A DNA stretch of 64,000 bases, from NCBI GenBank assembly GCA_034382075.1, contig JAXMOZ010000004.1:1-64000 (forward strand), in the 5' to 3' direction. The translations under genes were made by a program, and so were the position numbers. Shown one piece after another: positions 53,905-62,295 of this stretch. Below the pieces are notes generated by a model that ran no database searches, was not told the origin of the DNA, and worked only from the letters and a program-made list of their open reading frames with translations. Every line of letters starts with the position of its first letter. The first letter of the stretch is position 1. Origin of the DNA: JAEULH01 sp034382075 (GTDB lineage Bacteria; Pseudomonadota; Alphaproteobacteria; Rhodospirillales; Defluviicoccaceae).

Positions 53905-55332
53905 ATGAGCGAGCGAATTCGCACCGACGTGTGCGTCATCGGCGCCGGGTCGGGCGGGCTTTCGGTCGCGGCGGCGGCCGTGCAGATGGGCGCCCGGGTC
54001 GTCCTCATCGAGAAGGCAAGGATGGGCGGCGACTGCCTCAACTACGGCTGCGTGCCGTCGAAGTCGCTCATCGCCGCCGGCCGCGCCGCCGAAACCATGC
54101 GCTCGGCCGGCCGGTACGGTGTTGCCAACGGCAACCCGCGGATCGACTTCGCTGCCATCCACGACCACGTCCACGGCGTCATCGCCGGCATTGCCCCGCA
54201 CGACTCCCAGGAGCGGTTCGAAAGCCTCGGCGTCCGGGTGATCCGCGCCGCCGCCCGGTTCACCGGTCCGGCCGAGGTCGAGGCCGGGGACGTCACCGTC
54301 CGGGCCCGCCGGTTCGTGATCGCCACCGGCTCATCCCCTTCAGTCCCGCCCATCGAAGGCGTGGCCGAGGTCCCCTACCTCACCAACGAGACGATCTTCG
54401 GGCTGCGCGAGGCGCCGGAGCACCTGATCGTCGTCGGCGGCGGCCCGATCGGCACCGAGATGGCGCAGGCGCACCGCCGCCTGGGTGTTCGCGTCAGCCA
54501 GATCGCCCGCGGCCGGTTGCTGCCGAAGGACGACGGCGAACTCGTCGACGTCGTCCGCCGCCGGTTGCTCGCCGAGGAGGTGGGGCTGATGGAAGATACC
54601 GCGATCAGCCGGGTCGAGGGCGACGGCGCCGGCATCCGCGTCGTCTTCGAGCGCGAAGGCAAGTTCGCGAGCGTCGCCGGCTCCCACCTTCTCATCGCCG
54701 CCGGCAGGACCGCGAACGTCGACGGTCTCGGCTTGGAGGCCGCAGGCGTCGCCTTCACCCAGCGCGGGGCCACCGTCGACGCCCGGCTGCGCACGACCAA
54801 CAGGCGCGTCTTTGCCATAGGCGACGTCACCGGCCGGCAGCAGTTCACCCACATCGCCGGCTACCACGCCGGCGTCGTCATCCGCAACGTGCTGTTCCTG
54901 CTGCCGGCGAAGGTCGACGACGCCGCGGTGCCCTGGGTCACCTACTCCGATCCCGAGCTCGCCCATGTCGGGCTGACGGAAGCCAACGCGCGGGAGCGCT
55001 TCGGCGCGGCGGTCACGGTGCTGCGCTGGCCATTCGCCGAGAACGACCGGGCGCGCACCGAGCGCGACACCGAGGGGCTGATCAAGGTGGTGCTGGGCCG
55101 CCGCGGCCGGATCCTCGGCGCCTCCATCGTCGGCGCCGGCGCCGGCGACCAGCTGGCGCTGTGGTGCCTGGCGGTGGCGCAGAGGATGAAGATCGGCGCC
55201 GTCGCCGGGTTGATCCTGCCGTATCCGACACGGGCCGAGGTCGGAAAGCGCGCCGCCGGCGACTACTACACGCCGAAGCTGTTCAGCGAGCGCACCCGGG
55301 CGCTGGTCCGGCTGCTGCAGAGGCTGCCCTGA
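53905..55332 (+). CDS. FAD-dependent pyridine nucleotide-disulfide oxidoreductase
   Basis: Mercuric reductase/dihydrolipoamide dehydrogenase-like flavoprotein, 475 residues. FAD loop VIGAGSGGLSVAAAAVQMGA, redox-active disulfide GGDCLNYGCVPSKSLI, NAD(P) loop LIVVGGGPIGTEMAQAHRRL, and second FAD motif RRVFAIGDVTG are visible. The dimerisation domain keeps WVTYSDPELAHVGLTE, but the catalytic His-x4-Glu of the C-terminus is replaced by LPYPTRAEVGKRA, so it is neither a typical lipoamide dehydrogenase nor MerA (no vicinal C-terminal Cys). The substrate is unknown. It is divergent from the membrane protein around site B. Confidence 0.88.
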   Translation: MSERIRTDVCVIGAGSGGLSVAAAAVQMGARVVLIEKARMGGDCLNYGCVPSKSLIAAGRAAETMRSAGRYGVANGNPRIDFAAIHDHVHGVIAGIAPHDSQERFESLGVRVIRAAARFTGPAEVEAGDVTVRARRFVIATGSSPSVPPIEGVAEVPYLTNETIFGLREAPEHLIVVGGGPIGTEMAQAHRRLGVRVSQIARGRLLPKDDGELVDVVRRRLLAEEVGLMEDTAISRVEGDGAGIRVVFEREGKFASVAGSHLLIAAGRTANVDGLGLEAAGVAFTQRGATVDARLRTTNRRVFAIGDVTGRQQFTHIAGYHAGVVIRNVLFLLPAKVDDAAVPWVTYSDPELAHVGLTEANARERFGAAVTVLRWPFAENDRARTERDTEGLIKVVLGRRGRILGASIVGAGAGDQLALWCLAVAQRMKIGAVAGLILPYPTRAEVGKRAAGDYYTPKLFSERTRALVRLLQRLP

Positions 55333-55383
55333 CCGGCCTCAGGCCCCCATATCCCCGGGCAGGCGATGCAGAGGACGGCGGTC

Positions 55384-56079
55384 ATGATCGAGCTCTATTA
55401 CTGGACCACGCCCAACGGGCACAAGATCACCATCTTCCTCGAGGAGGCGGGCTTGCCCTACGTCCTCAAGCCGGTCGACATCGGCAAGGGCCAGCAGTTC
55501 GCGCCCGAGTTCCTGGCCATCTCGCCCAACAACCGGATCCCGGCGATCGTGGATCTGGATCCGGCGGACGGCGGCGGGCCGCTCTCGGTATTCGAGTCGG
55601 GCGCCATCCTCCAGTATCTCGCCGAGAAGACCGGCCGGTTCCTCCCGTCCGATCTCCGCGGCCGGGTGGAGGTGATGCAGTGGCTGTTCTGGCAAATGGG
55701 CGGGCTCGGGCCCATGGCCGGCCAAAACCACCACTTCAGCCAGTACGCATCCGAGAAGATCCCCTATGCCATCGAGCGCTACGTCAAGGAGACGGAGCGC
55801 CTCTACGGCGTCCTCGACGAGCGGCTGGAAGGCCGGACGTTCATCGCCGGCGACTACTCCATCGCCGACATGGCCTGCTACCCCTGGATCGTGCCCCACG
55901 AGAACCAGGGGCAGAGGCTCGAGGACTTCCCCAACCTCGCCCGCTGGTTCGCCGCGGTCCGCGAGCGGCCGGCGGTGGTGCGCGCCTACGAGCGGGCCAA
56001 GGAGGTCAGGACGGCCCCGGTCGTGGACGACGAGGCGAAGACGGTCCTGTTCGGCCAGGGACGGCGGCGAGCCACGTGA
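55384..56079 (+). CDS. Glutathione S-transferase, YfcG/Nu-like
   Basis: Glutathione-dependent thiol oxidoreductase, 231 residues from the ATG at 55384 (GAGG upstream). The N-terminal thioredoxin fold shows YYWTTPNGHKITIFLEE, a Nu-class signature with Thr-Thr-Pro-Asn, then NNRIPAIVD and FESGAILQYLAEKTG. The helical domain has FIAGDYSIADMACYPW. It follows the flavin oxidoreductase gene by 51 bases and may share its transcript; both point to thiol redox work. Confidence 0.9.
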   Translation: MIELYYWTTPNGHKITIFLEEAGLPYVLKPVDIGKGQQFAPEFLAISPNNRIPAIVDLDPADGGGPLSVFESGAILQYLAEKTGRFLPSDLRGRVEVMQWLFWQMGGLGPMAGQNHHFSQYASEKIPYAIERYVKETERLYGVLDERLEGRTFIAGDYSIADMACYPWIVPHENQGQRLEDFPNLARWFAAVRERPAVVRAYERAKEVRTAPVVDDEAKTVLFGQGRRRAT

Positions 56080-56124
56080 GTGGCTCACGCTCGTAGTATT
56101 CGGAAGGCGGGAACGCATAGACGT

Positions 56125-56153
56125 GGATGACCGGAACACGTCCGGTCATGACG
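56125..56153. repeat. Half copy of dispersed palindromic repeat
   Basis: GGATGACCGGAACACGTCCG then GTCATGACG: the right-hand hairpin of the family seen at 3184, 40503 and 63239. Confidence 0.55.
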
Positions 56154-56228
56154 ATGAGAGGAGAAGATAAAGAGAAACTCACCGCTGCCGTCACTCAGAG
56201 CCGCGCGGATTGCTTGAAACTACAGCGT

Positions 56229-56572
56229 CGTCATGGCCGCACTCGTTGCGGCCATCCACGTTTTACCGCGTCCATGCCAAGCCAATCTTCGTGCATCCTC
56301 GTGACGAGCGCGAGGGCGACGGCCTGGGCGGTGGCCGTCCTCTACCCACCCGTCATCGCCGCACGCGTTGCGTCGATCCACGTCTTCGTGAGCGGACGTC
56401 TTCCAGCGGTTTCCCGTGACTCCCCGTGACGAGCGCGAGGATGACGGCCGGGGCGGTGGCCCTCCTCTACCCACCCGTCATCGCCGCACTCGTTGCGGCG
56501 ATCCACGTGTTACCGCGTCCATGCCAGGCCGATCTGCGTGGATCCTCGTGACGAGCGCGAGGTGACGACGGC
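56229..56572. repeat. Tandem array of ~123-bp units
   Basis: Three head-to-tail units begin at 56229, 56351 and 56476 with CGTCATGGCCGCACTCGTTG or close variants. Each contains a CGTGACGAGCGCGAGG segment; the first two end in CTACCCACC and the third is cut short. Units differ by scattered changes, so the array is not very recent. It fills the gap between the GST gene and the CinA-like gene. The unit start resembles the CGTCATGGCC hairpin of the dispersed repeat family. Confidence 0.75.
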
Positions 56573-56581
56573 GAGTTGTAT

Positions 56582-57340
56582 TCAGCCCGCCTCGTCCTCG
56601 ATCGGCGTTTCGCCGACCGCGCGGATCAGCGCCTTGATCTCGTCGGCGACCGCATCGAGGCTTTCGCCGCTGGTGCCCCGCGCGACCAGGCTGACGCCGA
56701 ACCGGCCGGAGCGGACGAAGGGGTAACTGCCGATCTCGACGTCGCCGTGGGCGGCCTGGATCCGACCGAGGCCGGCGGCGATGGCGCCCTCGGTGGTGTA
56801 GGCGGCGATGGAGCGCGACAGCACCGGCTCGCCGCCGCGCAACCGCGGCCGGATGCCGTCGAACATTGCCCGCATGATCATTGGCACGCCGGGGAGGACG
56901 AAGACGTTGCCGATCTGGAAGCCCGGCGCGGTGCTCACCGGGTTGGCGATCAGGCTCGCGCCCTCCGGGATGTCCGCCATCTTCCGCCGCGCCTCGTTGA
57001 ACTCGCCCGGCTGGTAATGCTGCTCCAGCGCCCGCATCGCCTGCGGATTGCGCTCGAGCGGAACGCCGAAGGCTTTGGCGATGCTGGCGGAGGTGATGTC
57101 GTCGTGGGTCGGGCCGATCCCGCCGGTGGTCAGCACATAGTCGAAGGCCTCGCGGCAGGCGTTCACCGTGGAGACGATGACGGCTTCGTCGTCGGGGATG
57201 ATCCGCGCCTCTCGAACACGCACCCCAACCTCGTTCAAGGCCTTGGCGAGAAACGAAAGATTGGCGTCTACGGTGCGTCCCGAGAGCACCTCGTTGCCGA
57301 TGATGATCACCGCCGCGGTGACGGCTGCAGGCTCCCCCAT
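56582..57340 (-). CDS. CinA-like molybdopterin-binding-domain protein
   Basis: MoCF/MoaB-fold protein equal to the N-terminal domain of CinA, 252 residues, without the C-terminal deamidase domain. Motifs are IIIGNEVLSGRTVDANLSFL, YVLTTGGIGPTHDDITSASI, and VFVLPGVPMIMRAMFDGI. Relatives have ADP-ribose pyrophosphatase activity or unknown roles. It is divergent from the GT4 glycosyltransferase. Confidence 0.9.
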   Translation of the reverse strand: MGEPAAVTAAVIIIGNEVLSGRTVDANLSFLAKALNEVGVRVREARIIPDDEAVIVSTVNACREAFDYVLTTGGIGPTHDDITSASIAKAFGVPLERNPQAMRALEQHYQPGEFNEARRKMADIPEGASLIANPVSTAPGFQIGNVFVLPGVPMIMRAMFDGIRPRLRGGEPVLSRSIAAYTTEGAIAAGLGRIQAAHGDVEIGSYPFVRSGRFGVSLVARGTSGESLDAVADEIKALIRAVGETPIEDEAG

Positions 57341-57456
57341 CGTCTACTTCTCCTTCCGATCGGCCACCCTTGTAAGATCTACTCGCATTCTTAGAAGTGC
57401 GAGGGAGGCAATGACACAGGCGCGTGTGCAAATGCCGCGGCGCTCGCCCTTGCGCC

Positions 57457-57485
57457 TTGACACTTACCCATAAGGGTTATATTCG
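57457..57485 (+). promoter_or_regulatory. Promoter with palindrome in the spacer (site C)
   Basis: TTGACA (57457-57462), a 17-base spacer CTTACCCATAAGGGTTA, then TATTCG (57480-57485). The spacer carries TACCC-N4-GGGT, nearly the same as site B (CTTACCCATTTGGG) and similar to site A. It points at the glycosyltransferase gene 94 bases downstream. A protein bound here would sit between the -35 and -10. Confidence 0.75.
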
Positions 57486-57578
57486 GTCGAGCATCCGCTT
57501 CGGCCGGATCCTCTTCGCCCCCAACCACCGTAGCCGAACGCCTCATCGCCTAGATCATCCACTACCAGGAGCGAGCGC

Positions 57579-58745
57579 ATGCGCGTTGCCATGTTCTCTG
57601 CGGAATCCTTGCACTCCAGTGTCGCCGGCGGCCTCGGCGTGCACGTCACCGAGTTGGCTGCCGGGCTCGAGCGCCGCGGCCACGACGTCCACGTCTTCAC
57701 CGAGCGCGGCCAGGCCCAGAGCCACTACGACTGCATCCACGGCGTGCACTACCACCGCGTCGACCATGGCTCGAGCCCCAACTGCGTCGAGACCGCCGAC
57801 TCCATGTGCAAGGCCATGGCGCACCGCTTCCACGAGGTCACCTCGATGATCGGCAAGTTCGAGCTGGCCCATGCCCACGACTGGTCCGCGGCCAACGCCA
57901 TGAAGTACGTCATGGAGGGCTACGGTACGCCCGGCCTTTTGACCATGCATTCCACGGAATACGGGCGCTGCGGCAACGTCTTCTACGACGGCCACGCGCG
58001 TTGGATCCGCGACACCGAGGCCGCCGGCTGCCACAACGCCTCGACGGTGATTGCGGTGAGCCACTTCCTCGCCGACGAGCTTCGCTCCATCTACGGCGTC
58101 AACGACCACAAGATCCACATCCTGCCCAACGGCGTCAGCTACCACGCCTACGACGGCTTCGTCGATCCGGCGGCGGTGAAGGCCCGCTACCAGATCGCGC
58201 CGATGGACCCGACGGTTCTGGCCACCGCCCGGATGACGGCGCAAAAGGGCATGGACATGCTGGTCGAGGCGGTGCCGATGGTGCTCGCCTCATACCCCGC
58301 GACCAAGTTCATCTTCATCGGCAACGGCCCGGACAAGGACTTCGTCGTCCGCCGCGCCCACGAGGTCGGCGTCGCGCATGCGGTCCGCTTCATCGGCGCG
58401 CCGCCCAAGCAGGAGTGCGTAGATCTCAAGCGCGCTGTCGACATCGTCGCCGTGCCGAGCCGCAACGAGCCCTTCGGCATCGTCGTCCTGGAGGCTTGGG
58501 CGGCGGGCAAGCCGGTGGTCGCGACCCGCGCCGGCGGCCCCCGCGAGTTCGTCTGGCACGACGTCAACGGCTTTCTGGTCGACGCCAACCCGGGCGGCTT
58601 GGCCCACGGTATCGGCTCGCTGCTCGCCGATCACGACCACTGCCGGGCGCTGGGCGCCAACGGCCGCCGGGCGGTGGAGGCCTTCTTCCACTGGGACAAC
58701 GTCGCCGCCTTCACCGAAGGCGTCTACACCGCGACCGTGCACTGA
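57579..58745 (+). CDS. GT4-family glycosyltransferase
   Basis: Retaining glycosyltransferase (GT-B fold), 388 residues. The N-terminus is glycogen-synthase-like: MFSAESLHSSVAGGLGVHV, then HAHDWSAANAMKYVMEG. The GT4 donor site has ATARMTAQKGMDMLVEAVP, IFIGNGPDKDFVVRR, and VPSRNEPFGIVVLEAWAAGK with the E-x7-E motif. A strong glycogen or sucrose synthase assignment is not possible; a short glycogen-synthase-like or polysaccharide role is inferred. Expression is probably controlled by site C. Confidence 0.88.
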   Translation: MRVAMFSAESLHSSVAGGLGVHVTELAAGLERRGHDVHVFTERGQAQSHYDCIHGVHYHRVDHGSSPNCVETADSMCKAMAHRFHEVTSMIGKFELAHAHDWSAANAMKYVMEGYGTPGLLTMHSTEYGRCGNVFYDGHARWIRDTEAAGCHNASTVIAVSHFLADELRSIYGVNDHKIHILPNGVSYHAYDGFVDPAAVKARYQIAPMDPTVLATARMTAQKGMDMLVEAVPMVLASYPATKFIFIGNGPDKDFVVRRAHEVGVAHAVRFIGAPPKQECVDLKRAVDIVAVPSRNEPFGIVVLEAWAAGKPVVATRAGGPREFVWHDVNGFLVDANPGGLAHGIGSLLADHDHCRALGANGRRAVEAFFHWDNVAAFTEGVYTATVH

Positions 58746-58792
58746 GGCGTTCTGCTCACACGTGCGCCCAGCGTCGGAGCGCTACGCCCATT

Positions 58793-58863
58793 CGTCATGG
58801 CCGGGCGCAAGTCCCGGCCATCCAGGTCTTCCCTGGACCCGCGGAAGAAGTCCGCGGGTGACG
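58793..58863. repeat. Dispersed intergenic palindromic repeat, inverted copy
   Basis: CGTCATGGCCGGGCGCAAGT begins the first hairpin and CCGCGGAAGAAGTCCGCGGG forms the second, ending TGACG. This is the family at 3184, 40503 and 63239 in the opposite orientation. A weaker partial copy, CGTCAATGCCGCCCGTGTTG, starts at 58911. Confidence 0.75.
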
Positions 58864-59041
58864 GGGGGGGTGACGGGGGAGGAGGCGGCACCGCAGAACC
58901 GGACCCTCTCCGTCAATGCCGCCCGTGTTGCGGCAATCCACGTGGACCGGTGGAACACGCCGGTTCCGCGGGTCCTGGCGATGCCCGCCGCGGTCGCGCT
59001 CGATCGAACGCTGGCCAACGGACCTCCGGACGATACGCGCC

Positions 59042-59407
59042 TCAGCCGCGCTTGACCGGGCCGTGGTCGTCGCAGTGGTCCCCGTGCGGGTGGTGGAGGT
59101 GGTCGCCGACCAGATAATCGACGTGGTCGCCGTGCGGCACCGCCTCATGGCCGCAGCCTGGGCCGTGCTCGTGGCCGGCGTCGTGACCCGCCTCGTCGCC
59201 GGAGCAGTCGTGCGCCGGCGTGCAATCCGCCGGGTTGGCGGCGTTCACCTCCAGCGCATGCTCGTCGACGTGGTCGCCATGGGGATGGTGCAGGTGGCCG
59301 TCATGCACGTAGTCCACGTGGTCGCCGTGGCGGATCGCGGTGTGGCCGCAGTCCTTGCCGTGGACGTGACCGTGGGATGAATGCTTGTCGTCGCCGCAGT
59401 CGCCCAT
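59042..59407 (-). CDS. Histidine-rich protein with internal duplication
   Basis: 121 residues, of which roughly a quarter are His, from an ATG preceded by GAGGAGGAGAAG. Two repeats of about 30 residues, near residues 20-50 and 85-117, share the pattern HGDHVDY...HLHHPHGDH, separated by NAANPADCTPAHDC. Six or so cysteines accompany the histidines. There is no signal peptide, so it is probably a cytoplasmic zinc, nickel or copper buffer. It follows tldD-side DNA on the same strand. Function is inferred from composition only. Confidence 0.75.
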   Translation of the reverse strand: MGDCGDDKHSSHGHVHGKDCGHTAIRHGDHVDYVHDGHLHHPHGDHVDEHALEVNAANPADCTPAHDCSGDEAGHDAGHEHGPGCGHEAVPHGDHVDYLVGDHLHHPHGDHCDDHGPVKRG

Positions 59408-59494
59408 CGTCTTCTCCTCCTCTCCCGCCTTGGTCATCCGCACATGGGAACGGGCGCCTGCCGCGTCCAATGGCCGACGGCCTTCGCCTCTTGC

Positions 59495-60928
59495 TCAGAC
59501 GCTGGTACCGCCGACCGTTAGCGCGTCGATTCTGAGCGTCGGCTGGCCCACCCCCACCGGCACCCCTTGCCCGTCCTTGCCGCAGGTGCCGATGCCGGGG
59601 TCGAGCTGCATGTCGTTGCCGATCATCGACACCTTGGTCAGCACGCTCGGGCCGTCGCCGATCAGCGTCGCTCCCTTCACCGGCGCGCCGATCCGCCCGC
59701 CCTCGATTTTGTAGGCCTCGGTGCAGGAGAAGACGAACTTGCCGGACGTGATGTCCACCTGGCCGCCGCCGAAGGCGACGGCGTAGAGGCCGCGGTCGAC
59801 CGAGGCGATGATCTCCGCCGGATCGTGCTGGCCGGCCAGCATGTAGGTGTTGGTCATCCGCGGCATCGGCCGATGGGCGAAGCTCTGCCGCCGGCCGTTG
59901 CCGGTCGACGACGCCTGCATCAGCCGGCTGTTCTGCCGGTCCTGGATCAGCCCGACGAGGATGCCGTCCTCGATCAGCATGGTCCGCTGCGACGGCGTGC
60001 CCTCGTCGTCGACGCTGAGCGAGCCGCGCCGGGACGCCAACGTGCCGTCATCGACGATGCTGACACCGGGGGCGGCGACCCGCTGGCCGACCCGCCCGGC
60101 GAAGGCCGAGGTCTGCTTCCGGTGGAAGTCGCCCTCCAGGCCGTGGCCAATGGCCTCGTGCAGGAGGATCCCCGGCCAGCCCGGCCCCAACACCACCACC
60201 ATCTCGCCGGCCGGGGTATCGACCGACGAGAGGTTCACCAGCGCCTGGCGCAGGGCTTCGTCGGCCGCGGCCTGCCAGGTTTCGGGGCGAAGGTATTCGC
60301 CGAACTCCACCCGCCCGCCGGTGCCGAAGCTGCCCGTCTCCAGCCGGCCGTTCTCCTCCACCACGACCGAGACGTTGAGGCGGACCAGCGGGCGGATGTC
60401 GGCGACGCGGTCGGCGTTTGCGCGGACGATCTGCACCACCCGCCATTCCCCGGCCAGCGACACCGAAACTTGGCGGACGCGGGCGTCCTTGCCGCGCGCG
60501 TAGGCGTCGATCGCCGCCAGCACCGCCACCTTCTCGGCGAACGGCACCGCTGCGAGCGGGTTGTCGCTGGAATAGAGCGCGGTGTTGGTCGAAGGCGGCG
60601 CCAGCGCGAGGACGCCGTCGTGCCCGGACAGCGCCGCGCGCACGGTGGCGCCGGCTTGGCGCAACGCCTCCTCGGTGAGGCTGGTTCCGTGGGCATAGCC
60701 GGTCGCCTCGCCGGCGACCGCGCGAAGGCCGAAGCCCTGCTCGGTGTCGAAGCTGGCGCTCTTCAGCCGGCCGTCGTCGAAGGCGAGGCTCTCGGCCTGG
60801 CGATACTCGAGGTAGAGCTCGCCGTCGTCGGCGCCGGCCAAAGCGTCCTCGACCAGATCCCGGGTTCGCTGCCGGTCCAGCCCGCCGTTGCCGTAGAACA
60901 AGCCGTCCGCCGTCAGAATGTCGCTCAT
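59495..60928 (-). CDS. tldD: Metalloprotease TldD
   Basis: Zinc protease subunit that with TldE (PmbA) processes modified peptides and degrades small proteins, including antitoxins such as CcdA. It has 477 residues. The zinc site is LLHEAIGHGLEGDFHR (HExxxH). Other family motifs are DDGTLASRRGS, NSRLMQASSTGNGRRQSFAH split over two turns, and MIGNDMQLDPGIGTCGKDGQ with the C-terminal cysteine ligand. tldE/pmbA is not in the window. Confidence 0.96.
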   Translation of the reverse strand: MSDILTADGLFYGNGGLDRQRTRDLVEDALAGADDGELYLEYRQAESLAFDDGRLKSASFDTEQGFGLRAVAGEATGYAHGTSLTEEALRQAGATVRAALSGHDGVLALAPPSTNTALYSSDNPLAAVPFAEKVAVLAAIDAYARGKDARVRQVSVSLAGEWRVVQIVRANADRVADIRPLVRLNVSVVVEENGRLETGSFGTGGRVEFGEYLRPETWQAAADEALRQALVNLSSVDTPAGEMVVVLGPGWPGILLHEAIGHGLEGDFHRKQTSAFAGRVGQRVAAPGVSIVDDGTLASRRGSLSVDDEGTPSQRTMLIEDGILVGLIQDRQNSRLMQASSTGNGRRQSFAHRPMPRMTNTYMLAGQHDPAEIIASVDRGLYAVAFGGGQVDITSGKFVFSCTEAYKIEGGRIGAPVKGATLIGDGPSVLTKVSMIGNDMQLDPGIGTCGKDGQGVPVGVGQPTLRIDALTVGGTSV

Positions 60929-61088
60929 GTCAGGTCCGTGCCGATGAGAAGGGTTGTTGCGTCATATGGGCGGTGAGTGCCGCCGCATCGACCACTGCGT
61001 CCAGTTTCGGGCGCCGGATTTCCAGGTTTACGCGCTGCGGAAAATCTGTGACAGCTTCCGCCATGGGCGAACGATCGGGCGGTGGGCG

Positions 61089-62291
61089 ATGAAGGACGAC
61101 ACGGCGGCCGGATCCTGGCGGGAGGCGACCAGGCTCGTCCGCGCCGGGCTTCAGCGTTCTGGCTTCTGCGAGACCAGCGAAGCCCTGTTCATGACCTCGG
61201 GCTACGTCTACGGCTCGGCCGAGGAGGCGGAGGAGGCCTTCTCCGGCGTTCGCAGCCGCTTCGTCTACTCCCGCTACGCCAACCCGACGGTGCAGATGTT
61301 CGAGGACCGCCTCGCCGCCCTGGAGGGGGCTCGGTTCTGCAAGGGCACCGCCAGCGGCATGGCGGCGGTGTTCGGGGCGCTCGCCTGCCAGCTTCGCGCC
61401 GGCGACCGGATCGTCGCCTCCCGGGCCCTGTTCGGCTCCTGCCAATACGTGGTGGCCGAGATCCTGCCGGCCTTCGGCATCGAAGCCGAGTTCGTCGATG
61501 GCCGCGACCTTGGGGCGTGGGAGCGGGCGCTGTCGAGGCCTGCGGCCTGCGTGTTCCTCGAAAGCCCGTCGAACCCAATGCTCGAGATCGTCGACCTCGC
61601 CGAGGTCTGCCGGCTGGCGAGGGCCGCGGGAGCGCGGACGGTGATCGACAACGTCTTCGCCACGCCGCTGTTGCAGCATCCCTTCGCCTACGGCGCCGAC
61701 ATCGTCATTTACTCCGCGACCAAGCATATCGACGGCCAGGGCCGCAGCCTCGGCGGTGCGGTGCTCTGCAACGATCAGGACTTCGTCGAAAACACCCTGA
61801 TCCCGTTCCTTCGCCACACCGGCCCGGCGCTGAGCCCGTTCAACGCCTGGCTGCTGCTGAAGGGCCTGGAGACGCTGGAGCTGCGGGTGACACGCCAGTG
61901 CGCCAACGCTATTGCCCTGGCCGAGCATCTGCAGGCGATGCCCGGGATGGAGCGGGTGTTCTACCCCGGGCTTGCCAGCCACCCGCAACATGAGCTGGCG
62001 ATGCGGCAGATGTCGGCCGGCGGCACGGTGCTGTCGTTCACCCTTCCGGGCGGCAAGGCGCCGGCGTTCCGTTTTCTCAACGGGCTGGCGCTGATCGACA
62101 TTTCCAACAACCTGGGCGACACGAAGACGCTCGCCACCCACCCGGCCACGACCACCCACCAGCGGCTCACGCCGGAGGAGCGGGCCGAACTCGGCATCGC
62201 CGACGGCACGGTGCGGATCTCGGTCGGCCTGGAGCACATCGACGACCTTCGCGAGGACGTGAGCCGGGCGATGGCCGCGGTGTCTGCCTGA
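61089..62291 (+). CDS. metZ: O-succinylhomoserine sulfhydrylase MetZ
   Basis: PLP enzyme for direct sulfhydrylation in methionine synthesis, 400 residues from the ATG at 61089. FVYSRYANPTVQMFEDRLA is the Cys/Met-metabolism signature, FLESPSNPMLEIVDL follows, and the PLP lysine is in YSATKHIDGQGR. The C-terminal ISNNLGDTKTLATHPATTTH and VRISVGLEHIDDL are typical. I looked for a SAM riboswitch in the 160 bases upstream and saw none I could recognise. Confidence 0.94.
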   Translation: MKDDTAAGSWREATRLVRAGLQRSGFCETSEALFMTSGYVYGSAEEAEEAFSGVRSRFVYSRYANPTVQMFEDRLAALEGARFCKGTASGMAAVFGALACQLRAGDRIVASRALFGSCQYVVAEILPAFGIEAEFVDGRDLGAWERALSRPAACVFLESPSNPMLEIVDLAEVCRLARAAGARTVIDNVFATPLLQHPFAYGADIVIYSATKHIDGQGRSLGGAVLCNDQDFVENTLIPFLRHTGPALSPFNAWLLLKGLETLELRVTRQCANAIALAEHLQAMPGMERVFYPGLASHPQHELAMRQMSAGGTVLSFTLPGGKAPAFRFLNGLALIDISNNLGDTKTLATHPATTTHQRLTPEERAELGIADGTVRISVGLEHIDDLREDVSRAMAAVSA

Positions 62292-62295
62292 GGAC

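Noticed and set aside
53905..55332. Mercuric reductase (mer operon)
   Set aside because: No merR, merT or merP nearby, no N-terminal heavy-metal domain and no C-terminal vicinal cysteines.
56229..56572. CRISPR array
   Set aside because: Units are about 123 bases with diverged copies and no short identical repeats separated by unique spacers.
58746..59041. Small proteins in the gap before the His-rich gene
   Set aside because: The frames run through the palindromic repeats and have no ribosome site or conserved pattern.
60929..61088. Possible SAM-II or SAM-alpha riboswitch before metZ
   Set aside because: Such riboswitches are common upstream of alphaproteobacterial met genes, but none of the conserved pseudoknot sequence is present here.
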